Assembly: GCA_023853785.1 (NCBI GenBank)
Contig: JAJIRX010000958.1
Span: 1 to 18,783 of the forward strand
DNA: 18,783 nt
Source of the DNA: Psilocybe azurescens
Taxonomy: Eukaryota; Basidiomycota; Agaricomycetes; Agaricales; Agrocybaceae
Reading direction: 5' to 3'
The number at the start of each line of letters is the position of its first letter. Within the stretch, counting starts at the first letter, position 1. A model generated the notes under the pieces. It made no database searches. It was not told the DNA's origin and saw only the letters and a list, made by a program, of their open reading frames with translations. The translations under genes and the position numbers were made by a program. Below are positions 8,836 to 18,783 of this stretch, piece after piece.

Positions 8836-9757
8836 GCCGAGGCTTTGCCCGGCGTTACGAGTCCTTTTTTATTTTTACACTGTATTCTTTGAGTCTCGGT
8901 ATCTGCAATTATAGTATTCGTACCAGAGCCTACAGAAAAATATATTACATAATCGTTATTTCTTATGTTATCAATGTTACTAAATTGTCGAATCCGCCTC
9001 CGTCACTGGCAGCTTTAGATCCAAACAGGACATCAAACTTACCTAAAGAGAATAGGTCAAGTGATCGAACGAGGAGTCGAACAACGGACAGTCATAAGTA
9101 GGTGCGTCCGAAGGACGTGATTAGTTTGGAGGGATATGTTTTATAAATTTTACATCTTAACGAAAGTGAAATTTTGATAGGTGGAAGTGAATTAGAGAGA
9201 AATTAGCGAAAGCGATGTAAGTAATTGGCGCGCGAGAGAAAGTCGAACTCCGAAACACACAGAGAACGCGATTCGGAGCGCCCGCATAAAGCTTATCAGA
9301 CGGGCTCGCGAACTACCGTCGTGAATAATGAGGATTAAATTCTTGAGTAAGTTTAATTTCTTTCTTTTTTTCTCCACCAATAATTCCCTGCGTTATAATA
9401 TCACTTACTTCAATTTCAAACATGCCTTCTACTGAGCAAGAGAATTCTCAGACTGAAGGTAAGAGTTCCATTATGCAATAATATGATTCTATTAAATATT
9501 GACCCAGTCCTTGCAGCGTTGGCTGCTTCTTTATCGCAATACCCGGAGAATTTCGAAGCGTTTGGGACTTCAGGTGAGTGGAGATCTCTCAACGTATTCT
9601 TACCACTCTGACAGGCACCCGACGCATCCTCACGCACACCATATTTTATGTTGACTCCACCGCCGTCTCCTCTCGTATTTCTTGTTCCATCGCTATGGCA
9701 GCCGTCGAGTTAGAAATGAAACAAACTGGTTATCGATTGGATTTGTGCTCGGCGAAT
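8826..9757 (-). repeat. Right arm of ~0.93-kb inverted repeat
   Basis: Its reverse complement aligns with 1146-2607. This arm keeps many CG sites and has the empty MITE site at 9016-9017. It covers about 595 bp of sequence upstream of the ATG at 9422, the first two exons and introns of the gene starting there, and part of the third exon region. The outer breakpoint at about 9757 lies roughly 20 bp before a possible splice acceptor at 9776. Confidence 0.9.
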
Positions 9758-10477
9758 GTGGATCTTGTTGGCTCAGATGCGGACCTTCACACCTCCATTG
9801 ACGCCCGGTGTCCGATATGACGATATCTGCAAGCAGACCGATTCGGATGCTGCTGAAAGCCAATATGTCGGTGAGCAGCTCATCTACTCCTCTCGGCGTC
9901 TGTAATATGCCATACTCACCTATTCTACCGTGTTTTTCACACGCCCGGCACAGTCAATGGTTCGGCGTTATCGCCATCAGCGACGCTAGCTTGAACGTCG
10001 ATAACTTCCGGCGTAAGTCAAATTTTCACTAACGTTTATCCGTATTTGACGCCTTTCAGTTGATATCGATGCCTGTAACGCCAAGTGGTCGTCGTTCAGT
10101 GAGCTATCCAACGTTAAGGATCAAGACAGTCCAGACGATACCGATCCCGCCATCGTAGAGGTCGTCGGTGCCATCGAAGAGCACACTGACACAAGAACCG
10201 CCCGGAAAAAAAGCGGGTACATCGCGTTCCATCGACAGGGACGACAACGCTGACGAGGTTCTGGTGATGTGGAATCCCCCTCCTTTCCTTTCGGCTGGAT
10301 TGCAGAGCGCTGAACGGAACCTATTCCCACTTCGTCGACCTTCGCCTCGATGACGTTCCACTTGCTTGGTTACGATACCCGAATCTTCAGCAAGAATTTG
10401 AGTCCGACGATGAGGACGAGACCGGCGCCCGAGGGCGAGACCTGGGTATGCCTGAACAAAGCCATATGCCCTCATGA
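9422..10477 (+). CDS. Multi-exon gene of unknown function with acidic C-terminus
   Basis: The 3' structure is well supported. Exons about 9777-9901, 9954-10012, 10060-10216 and 10306-10477 join in one frame through introns of 52 nt (GTAATA...CACAG, branch CTCACC), 47 nt (GTAAGT...TTTCAG, branch CACTAAC) and 89 nt (GTACAT...TTGCAG, possible branch CTGAC). They give 170 residues if translation began at the ATG at 9777. This part includes TPPLTPGVRYDDICKQ, QWFGVIAISDASLNVDNFR, LNGTYSHFVDLRLDDVPLAW and an ESDDEDE cluster near the end. The 5' exons, ATG 9422-9458 and 9508-9573 (VLAALAASLSQYPENFEAF), use canonical sites and the ATG has A at -3. The link between 9574 and 9776 is unresolved: a 41-nt intron ending at 9614 gives a frame that stops at 9818-9820. 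A TPPPSPL-rich frame at 9615-9674 is in phase with the 3' exons. I recognise no family and see no signal peptide or membrane span. The gene could be intact or lightly damaged in that one interval. Confidence 0.6.
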
Positions 10478-11910
10478 GGTCGAAGACAGGTACCCTGGAG
10501 CTGAGAATTAGGGTTCCTACCCGCTTTGTATTCCCTTCTTTCGTCGAACTATATTTGTCCGCATCATAGCCATGCGTCGCGTTCCTTTCTGTTGCATTGC
10601 TGTCATTTTAATTAGTTGCCAAATAATACATTCTTGAACTTGAAACCAACATAAAATTGACTATTAAGTTTAAATTAACGATACAAACGCATGATGAAGA
10701 TAGTGCAAAGGAAGCATTAACGATTACAAATCATAGTCTCAATTTCTGTGGGCACTAGCGTAGATGGAAAGTTAATTTCCATTCCACATTGAACATAGCA
10801 TCGCTCACATGATGTACGTGAAACCTGAACATCTCAATCAACTCTGTTAGTTGAAGGGGCGGCGCCTATCAATGTTATCTCGTTAGTATGAAATAAAATA
10901 TTTATTTATTTATCATACCTCCTGGATTCTTAACGATTGATGGTGTTGATGTTCGGTATAGAGGTTGATTGGAGACTGTGAGTAGCGAAGACAGAAGCGA
11001 TGATAGACAATTTCATTTTCAATCGAGGCAATGGATTAATTACTCACAGAATATGAGAAGCTGACAGACATATTACCACAAAATTTATTTGAATTTGTAC
11101 ACTACTCAAAAATGGGGACATTGCTTGTTTTCATAAGTCCATGAAGAGCTTCCAGGCATGCGTGCGAAGTTGGGATGGTTTGAGTAATTCGTGTTTACCA
11201 GTTATGGTAAGATCATTTTGATGGCTTGACACTTTCCCTAAAAGGTTGTAACGCAGAAGGTTGGAAGAAGCTTATCTTCTCTGAAGTATCAGCATCAGTA
11301 TGTCAGAATGTATTATAGGTATACCAAAGAATCAATACTAGATATCATAGGATAGATACCAGTTTGAGTGTTCAGTACACAGTTCAACCTGAGCACTGTG
11401 AACATCCAAGGATGCCGAATCTCAATGTGAATTATCACTTACAAGGATTTACAAGTATCATTGTCTGATAATAGGCATACATAGGGTTCCTAGATAGACT
11501 TTGAACTAAATCCAATGTTGAATCTGATTTGTAGCCCACTTACCTCATGATTGAAGCCACATAGATTCGAACAAATTTGAGTGAGAGGACAGTAACCGGG
11601 GTCTACGTAATGTTCATGGGACATTTGCGTGATGCGGAAATTTTAATGGAGGCTATGTAGTTTCCCTGAAGGGAGGAACGATCGGGATGACCAGGCAGAA
11701 AGGCCTGGGAAGGCCGACAACGGTATGTATTAAGGGTATAGAGTGCAATGTGGACAAAAATTAACATTATAGAATAAAGCATGGTAGTTATGAGCACAGT
11801 GGTTAATGAGCAAGAAATTTTACAATATAAGATGTATGGGAGGAATAATAGCAGGCTGGTAGATATAACATGTGCCCAATGATCAGAGGTGGACATAAAA
11901 AGCGAGCGGC
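10478..11910. other. Intergenic, AT-rich, no gene seen
   Basis: This 1.4 kb separates the plus-strand gene ending at 10477 from the minus-strand Spt5-like pseudogene ending at 11911, so the two genes are convergent. AATAAA at about 10892 and AT-rich runs (ATTTATTTATTTATC) are the only notable features. The open frame 12010-11603 (minus) is the pseudogene's last exon read out of frame into its 3' flank. I see no RNA gene or transposon end. Confidence 0.45.
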
Positions 11911-14512
11911 TTAGTTCGTAATATGAGTACTGATATACACATTTCGCGCGTGTTTCATCTGCAATCTGTTCATGTTCTTCTGCTTCTGGGTCTCGTATGC
12001 GACGCAACAAGACGACAAGCTAACTTCGATATTTTCACCTGTAATGTCATCCTCTGTGTCATATTTCCTGTTGACAACATTGACAACCAATATGTCGCCC
12101 TCTGGACCTTTTCGAGCATGAACACATCGAACGTACTTCCCGCAATATGTACCGTTTATAACTGCCAAAAGTCCGCGGTCGTGATTCAGCGATCGGGTAT
12201 TTCGGAGTTATAAGGCGCGGATCTACCGTGACTGTCCGCTTTGATCTTGTCGAAAAATGTTGCAGTGTTATTGTGCCATCGACGTCTTGATGGACGGTTA
12301 CGAAAATTTCTTTATCAGAAAAGGCCCGCCTTCAGCGTTGACAACTAGTTGTAATCCAACCAGTCCTCGTTTAATAAGCACATGGTCTATGGACTGTGTG
12401 TTAACCGAGGTTGCAGTTGCATGGTGGTCGCTGGACACATTTACGATAGGTCGATCATTTGTATCAGTAAACGCACTCGGAGAGTTCATGACATGTAATG
12501 GATTCCATGCAGGAGTGCTGCAGCTGATCTCGGGTAGCGGTAACGGAGTGTTTCCTCCAATGTTTTGCGGCGAGTTTTGGAGTAACGATACTCTTGACAT
12601 GTTAGCTATTGCATTTGCCTCTTCCGGTCTCATTTCCTTCAAAGGTTTCAATGTGCTGTAACATTTGTTATGATTCATGGAAAAATTAAATGTTCATAAG
12701 CAATGCGCACCCATGCACCAAGACGTCTTTGCAATTCAGATTGACCTTCCTGAAAGGGGAGTTGGGATCATAACGGGATAGTTCGATCAAAATTTGTATG
12801 TCATTGTCTTCTTGAGATTGCGGCGAAACGTCTTTTATGACACCGATAGCGCCTTTAAGTACGTGATGGCTCTTGTTTACGATGACGGTGATGCCACACC
12901 AAGGATGCTTGATTCGAGTATTTATGCGATATGCGTCTTCCGTCTCGTGCGACACATGTCGAAATAGGACGTCGCACCTTGAGACGCAGTTAACGTGCAC
13001 GTCTACATACTGAGAATGCCATCAGACTTTGCATCTTATCTATGGCATTTAAGACACACCTTCATGTTTTGATCTGTCGTTGACGGCCCGTAACTCCTCT
13101 CCCTTTGATTATCCACAACAGTCGCAACAGATTGTTCAACTTTGACGATCCATCCAGTGAAATCCAAATGTATAACGCTGTTCACGCGCACATAATCCCC
13201 TAGTTCCGAATGTCTTCTCCACGTCGTCCCATGTAGTGCGTATGACAAGAGGTGGAGCTTTGGGCCGTCTTGTGCTCCCGTCCAAACCGCCAATCACATT
13301 GTTCCCTGCCTCATTGTCAGATGAGTAGGTCCCATCATCATCAACGGAGACGTCTACGGCGACTAGTCGTCTCTACCACAGATCCTCTCCAGCCGACGGA
13401 AGGTAACACGACTAAGTCACCTTCATCTATGTTCCATTCGCGTGGTTTGGGCATTGGGGGTTGATTACGAAGGGATGTCCACTGAGCTGAAATAATTTGA
13501 ACAATCTATACGCCATATCATCCACGTCTGTCGCGATATGGCCATAGTCGAAGTCTTTCTTTATGAGGCCGCTTTCGAATGTCATGTCGCCTATGTGATA
13601 GGTGAATTGATTGTCTACAGCGTCTCTGACCGCGTTGCGAAATTCCAATGGATCGAAGAGTCTAGGTTCTGGTATATAACACGTCGATTTTCGCTTGAGG
13701 GAAACTTCATCCTCGATCGATACGCGATGCGTGGAACCAATAACAGGGAGACGCCCATGCATTCGTAGATTCAACACGTCCGACATCTCCTTTGTAAACT
13801 CCTTTGGTTATCCTGACCCATTGTTCTCGTAAAACATCTCTTTTTATGTTCAGCATGCGAAGTATGTTCAGAGATTCGTCCCTTTGGATCAGCTTGCGAC
13901 CAATTCCGTGTCGGGTGCGAATTACCCGGGGTCTTCATGAGTAGTTCGACAACCTCTTGGTTCATCGTGCATTCTAGGTATATGTGTCCTCGTACCGAAA
14001 CTCGTGTAAAGGCAGAACGTAGCTGGTGGTGATCGCGTGCAGTATGGAGTAACGACATAACCGCAATTTCCTCCTCCCCTTTCTATTGGAGTCAGGTCAA
14101 TTGCTTACAACGGTATAACTGCACACGTACTCTACAGTCAACCCTCCATGTTGGATAGTCAGAAGACTGATGAATGTATGGTTGGTAGTTCTGCTCGACG
14201 GCATGGACATATTTGGATCCAAAATTCTGCGAATCCAAGGCCACGCGATCCATCCTTTCCTGTATCCGCTGAATGACATTGGCCATTCTTTCGTCCCTAG
14301 TTTCTTTGGTTTCCACCGCACGGTAGGGTACTATATCCAAACCGTCTCCTTCGTTGCTATCATCATTGATGAAGCAATCTTCATAGACACGTGTTACGTT
14401 GAAGGCTTAATAAGAACTACGTAGATGTCGTACCAAAGTCTTCAAAGTCATCAGATTCATCGCTGACGTCTACCTCTTGCGCCTCCACATCAATAAATTG
14501 TAGGACGGACGC
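11911..14512 (-). pseudogene. Spt5-like NGN/KOW transcription-elongation-factor relic
   Basis: Minus-strand fragments follow the order of an Spt5-type protein. An acidic N-terminus (IDVEAQEVDVSDESDDFEDF, about 14482-14424) comes first, then DGLDIVPYRAV (about 14345) and PTWRV starting an NGN-like domain. Next are RGHIYLECTMNQEVVELL (about 13990) and a KOW motif EQWVRITKGVYKGDVGRVES at 13826-13767. Then come RLFDP (about 13670), EGDLVVLP and VSVDDDGTYSSDNEAGNNVI (about 13350), and further KOW-like segments GDYVRVNSVIHLDFTGWIV (about 13200) and HPWCGITVIVNKSHHVLKG (about 12900). TPAWNP at 12516-12499 resembles the repeat of the Spt5 C-terminal region in fission yeast. The end has INGTYCGKYVRCVHARKG and DITGENIEVSL. 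Genuine Spt5 binds RNA polymerase II with Spt4. Here many frameshifts and in-frame stops (for example near 14424, 13900, 13735, 13300 and 12170) make it non-functional. It resembles the extra, multicopy Spt5-like proteins of agaricomycetes rather than the essential gene. Confidence 0.8.
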
Positions 14513-15200
14513 TTTTTGCTGCTTGATTCAGTCAGTGTCAATCAATAGGCTTATTGATAGCAGCACGCACTCGTTTCATGTTGGAGATCTATAGATATAC
14601 CTTTAAAATCGCCACCGATATGTTTATGTTATAGATTGAATCGATACGGGACGTCTACTTTAAGGGCGTAATAACATCTCGAATTAGCTCTACAAGTTCG
14701 CGATTCATATTTCAGTTCGAGGAGATTTCTATTATTATGTATATTCCTGACACGCATTGAATCGATAGGCAACGTGGATTGGATTACAGGCAGACGAACT
14801 TCTATTGCACTAAGTATATCATGCACAGGTCTACTTACCTTAACGGAATCAATGTCGAAGAAGAGAGTAGGAAAGCGTGAGAATATGTCGGATCGCAGAA
14901 GATAACCGAGCGCGAAACAAAATCTCGGTGCATTCCAAATATTTTTCCGCTGTGACGTGCAACAACGGCGGTGCGACAACATTCACACGCTTTCCGTTTT
15001 CTTAGGAACCATCGTGTGGCCAGCCGGCGTGGTATGTGTTATGTCCTGGATAGTCGGTAGTGATCATCATACCACATACATACATACAACGTATATCTAT
15101 GTACGTAGGGAATGAGCGTCATTATTATGCCTGTAGCGATATCAAATGGTAGACGGTAGTTGGATGGAAAAATTTACATAAGGTCTCAGGCAGCCTACTG
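14513..15200. other. Spacer between the two pseudogenes; one unassigned minus-strand frame
   Basis: A minus-strand open frame at 14982-14629 (117 codons, containing LLRSDIFSRFPTLFFDIDSV) could be coding. A GTAAGT donor sits directly after FDIDSVK at about 14841, hinting at an exon end, but no acceptor gives a convincing continuation. I cannot assign it to either neighbour. Short tandem CATA units occur at about 15071-15087. I looked for a Helitron 3' end (hairpin followed by CTRR) after the helicase stop and did not find a convincing one. Confidence 0.35.
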
Positions 15201-18200
15201 TCAATCTCTAACGTATACAGCATATATGGCATGCTTGACATGGCCACCATAGACGGAGGTACGCAGCCACTGAGAAATGTCTGCCAGTTCACTTATGTTG
15301 CGTTCCCTGATACAATGTTGACCGGTAGCGATCCCGTCATGATACCACACATCGCCCCCGTGTAGTCACGATGCGGCTGACGAAATGTTGTTGACCTCCA
15401 TTACACACACCGGCAAGTCTATAACAAAATCTAATGTTGTCTGATGCATAAAGCAGCTCAGTATCGATTAGAAACCTAGGATTTCCTAGTTCAATCATTG
15501 TAATGTAAGGCATGCGTTCAATTCTATGCGATACGCTCAATCTCACTATATGTTGACTTCGAGCACAGGACGGACATATTTTTTACTTTTCGTTGATTCT
15601 CACTCAAATTCCAACCAAGACTATCGGATATTAATGCTTCTGCAACGGCATCGTCATGAAATTGGCCCGTCGAGATGAGACCCATAAATTCTCCGAAGTG
15701 TAGGAGAGGTGTAGGTCAATGATAATTGCATATATTGCACGATAAAGGTACCGCTTGTGCGACGTCCCATTAATGCAAAGGCTATATTATATATGACGGT
15801 CGATCTCTGTCCCAGGGGAAAATCAATGGGATTGGTCTCTCTCAACTTATCCCTAACGCTATTTCGGGTCTGCTCAAGCGACATAGTACCATTAGCACAA
15901 CTCGAAAAGCCAACGCACAGCTTGTCCATAAAAGGTGAGATGTCATTAAATCGTCTCTGCCATTGTTGAGGATTCGTTTCCCATACATTATACAGAATAG
16001 TGAAGATAGAATCGTAACCGCAGCTGTAATTCGTATGATCCCACAAGATGCCCGTGAGGAAGCCCGGTATCGTTATTTGCTGTATGTTTCGCCTTCTTCA
16101 TCTTTGTAACAGCACTCGGCGTAGTTGAATCTTCATTCGCCCTTTTTTGGGGAGGGTTAGTACCTTAGGTGTTATATTGTCTAGGGACCACGTGCCGTCG
16201 TATACGACCTCTTTGATTATGCTTTCTCCAGGTGCATAACGAGGGCAGAGTGCCAAGTATTGTCGATAGCACTCGATTTGTTCCACAACATATATGCCCT
16301 GATAGTCGGGTTCCTCAAAGTGTGAGGAATACTGTCAGGAAGAACACCATCATACCTCAATCTGGTTATTTCATCCAATATGTTAAGCTCTCTGAATTCC
16401 TGACGAAGATGACCGCTAATACCTTTGGTGATTTTTAGCATCTATTGCGTGCAGGATGATAGTGCCATCGGCACTCGAGCTCCTGGACAGACACGTGTAA
16501 TATGACATATGATCTTTACAATGTTCCAAGTGAATTACATTGTACATCCTCGTTTTACCCTGAGACGCATAGTCAGTCATCGCAAAATTTGGAAGCACGA
16601 GGATCTGCTGATGTTGTATAGATAACTTAGCACCTGATTTAAGCGTGCATGTTGCGACGATGTCCGAGTAAGTGGTACAACGTTTTCGGGAAGGTCGGGC
16701 AGCTTGATAGTCTGTGGTGGATCTACCAATTCAACAAATAGTGTGTCAAGTACAGGCCTTTCGAACGGTCCTTGCGATGACTCCCATCCTACAACGACAG
16801 CTTCTTGACCTTTCGTGATACACAACTCCGTGGCGTCATTGTTTCTTATCATCACGGGCATGCCTACACACAAGGAAAGCTTTGAAGCTACTTGTTGGCT
16901 AGAACACGGACTGCGACTCCACAGAGCCTCTTGAAGTTTTGGCGACATTTTATGCTGTTTATGACCAATCGCCTGCCGCACGACGCCTCGACCTTTTGGG
17001 ATTCTCACCCTCTTGAACACCGAGATTATCGATTGAGTAGAAATGATGAAGAGTCTGGCCCGTGTCGGTAGCGAAACGCGCGGCACCCTGTTCGTTAAAC
17101 CTGTCTTTCTGATTATTCCAGGCAGTGATAACCGATACATTTCTAAACTTATCGTCCGTCAAAAGAGACACACCGTTTCTCATCAATTTCAAAGGTGTTC
17201 TGGTGTTCAAGAACTCGATCTGAGATGCACAATTTGCGTATCTCATGTTTTCTAGAGCCGTGCGCAGCTTAGAATCAGCAACGGACTGCGTCTTCTGCCT
17301 CATATTCTGCTTTAATATGACAACTGTAGTGAACTGATGCCAGAATATTTTACCCAGTGTAGCCTCTTGATCGCTCGGTCTCACGTGAGTCCTGCGTATG
17401 CTTGATGCTTGGGCTGTAGAAGGGAAGATTGCCGACGGTGGAAGTTGTGCGAAATCTCCGGCGAGTATCATCGACACCCCTCCGAAAATATAATCGTTAT
17501 TGAAGACCTGCGATAAACGCTGACTGATTGCAAAAAGGTCACGGGAGACAGCATAGAAATTTCATCGATGAATATATATTCAACACCTATTAATCGTGTC
17601 CGCGCTTCGTTTATAATGGCGCCTTCGTTTCTGGAGAAATCTTGACCAGAATCGGACCTAGAATGGATACCCAAAGCACTGTGATACGTGGAACCATTGA
17701 GAAGAGCAGCTGCAGTGCCTGTAGGTGTGAAGACGACAAATCGGTGCGACTCTCCCTTAATTCAAACATGTATGATAGCCTTAATAACTTGGCTCTTGCC
17801 AGTACCTCCCATCCCGCCTAGATGCATTCTCATCTGATCCGGTGATAAAGAACTCGCATGATTTGCAACAATGCGAAATGCCCTTTCCTGTTCTACGTTC
17901 AATGTGAACTGATCAACAATAGTATTAGTTAGAACGTCATGCTCTGACTTCCTCGCCTTGTAGCTTCTCAAAAGGTAGTCGGACGACAAAATTCTGACAT
18001 CATTACTGAAGTCTCCTGCGAAACCCATTTCGACGCCTTCGCTAAGAGGTATGTATCCCGCTAATTTTTTTTGAACATCTTCGCACGTTCACCTTTTATC
18101 AAAGCAGCCCACGCAGTATGCGACTTAGAAATCGATGGTACAAATCTGGAGCAGACAGATTTGGCAGCGGACGATGTCTTGTCCAACCAGCCTGTAGACT

Positions 18201-18783
18201 TTATAAGATCGTCCACCGCTCGTTTACAAGTTCGTTCGTGACGGTATGCGCTACCTATCTCTTCGTATTGTGCATCGTCGTCTGCTCCATCTAGACCCAC
18301 AAAATCATCAATATATTCATCATCGCTTTCAAGTTCATCATGATCGGTATACGTATTCGGGAATATACCACTCTGTTCGCTTGTTTTTTTTTAACTGTGA
18401 GTGGAAATCATCTTCTTGCGTCTAGACATTCATATCTAAGGTTGAAATTTCTCATTAGTTCTGCGTGACGCGGCAAAAGGTGTAGCTGTCAAAAGCTTGC
18501 TCCCACGTCTGATTAAGAAGTTTGAGATCGCCACCATTTCCAAGGCCTAAACAGAGTCAACATGGAACAACAATAGTAATCTCTGTTGTCTTTATCGCGA
18601 CGCGGAAGAGGACCGCCTACAAAGTTAGGAACAGTATTTCGCACACGGCCAGGATCACATTTCACTAGGTGCGTATCATAGAGCGGATGTCCTTCCATGA
18701 AGGCTATGAATTTACCTCTGCTCGTTGCTTTAGATGTATCAGGTCCACCTCCACCCATCAATATATCATCGAACATCCAGCCT
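15201..18783 (-). pseudogene. Helitron Pif1-like helicase with C-terminal USP-like peptidase domain, 5'-truncated by the window
   Basis: Minus-strand fragments give, in order: FVGGPLPRRDKDNRDYYCC (about 18630), a linker, Walker A GGMGGTGKS (17818-17792), motif Ia FTPTGTAA, motif II DEISM (17566-17552), motif III GDFAQLPP (17459-17436) and LKQNMRQ. Then come GMPVMIRNNDATELCITKGQ (about 16870), TDYASQGKTR (16577-16548) and YTCLSRSS (16499-16476). All are hallmarks of superfamily 1B Pif1-like helicases of Helitrons, which unwind DNA in rolling-circle transposition. Downstream is a second domain: NYSCGYDS (Cys codon 16022-16020), two CxxC pairs (15739-15728 and 15576-15565), RLAGVC, QQHF (His at 15387-15385), VWYHDG (15347-15333), ending at TCA 15201-15203 (TGA). 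Cys box, zinc knuckles and His/Asp boxes match a ubiquitin-specific-protease plan. The Rep nuclease domain would lie beyond 18783. Frameshifts (for example near 18537, 18410, 17545, 17020, 16610, 15700 and 15355) and an in-frame TGA at about 17762 inactivate it. Confidence 0.88.

Noticed and set aside
8480..8914. 144-codon open frame on the plus strand
   Set aside because: It is antisense to the better supported minus-strand unit at 8462-8835, whose peptide is conserved in a second copy; the plus frame is not conserved.
10104..10475. 123-codon open frame on the minus strand
   Set aside because: It overlaps exons that join in a single plus-strand frame through canonical introns; the minus frame has no recognisable motif.
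11370..11403. CACAGT/ACTGTG hairpin considered as a Helitron 3' end
   Set aside because: No CTRR tetranucleotide follows at about 10-12 nt on either strand.
12257..12661. 134-codon open frame on the plus strand
   Set aside because: Antisense to the Spt5-like relic, whose TPAWNP motif lies on the minus strand here.
1..18783. tRNA, rRNA, CRISPR arrays and bacterial-type terminators
   Set aside because: None seen; the intron-bearing genes point to a eukaryotic chromosome, where CRISPR and Rho-independent terminators are not expected.

Overview
The window looks like genomic DNA of a filamentous fungus, most likely an agaricomycete (mushroom-forming basidiomycete). Evidence: compact genes split by introns of about 47-59 nt with GTAAG/GTATG donors and CTNA-type branch points, A at -3 of start codons, no operons or Shine-Dalgarno sites, and decayed copies of proteins that are multicopy in agaricomycete genomes (Helitron helicase, Spt5-like NGN/KOW protein). 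The region is repeat-rich with a few apparently intact genes. This assignment is inference from sequence features; no search was run.

Layout. (1) 1-2567 has almost no CpG and holds a decayed multi-exon gene on the minus strand. (2) An inverted repeat of about 0.93 kb lies at about 1146-2607 and 8826-9757. The left arm carries a 525-bp MITE-like insertion (1893-2417) with 37-bp terminal inverted repeats; its empty site is visible in the right arm. (3) The 6.2 kb between the arms carries an intact SLOG/Rossmann-like gene (2811-3311, +), an intact three-exon gene for a small beta-rich, possibly aegerolysin-like protein (4522-4052, -) with a TATA box, a cluster of repeated hairpins (6766-6939), and three diverged copies of an unrecognised coding unit on the minus strand (about 7366-8835). 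(4) Reading outward from the right arm is a multi-exon gene of unknown function (9422-10477, +). (5) The right-hand 7 kb holds two minus-strand pseudogenes: an Spt5-like NGN/KOW protein (14512-11911) and a Helitron Pif1-like helicase with a C-terminal USP-like cysteine-peptidase domain (18783-15201, N-terminus outside the window).

Relationships. The two arms carry the same upstream region and first exons, facing outward, but lead into unrelated 3' coding sequences. The left copy has lost nearly all its CpG sites to TpG/CpA while the right copy keeps them. The MITE inside the left arm is CpG-rich, so it probably arrived after most of that mutation. I see no defence or biosynthetic cluster. The most notable features are the asymmetrically mutated chimeric inverted repeat, the helicase-peptidase fusion and the small spliced gene.
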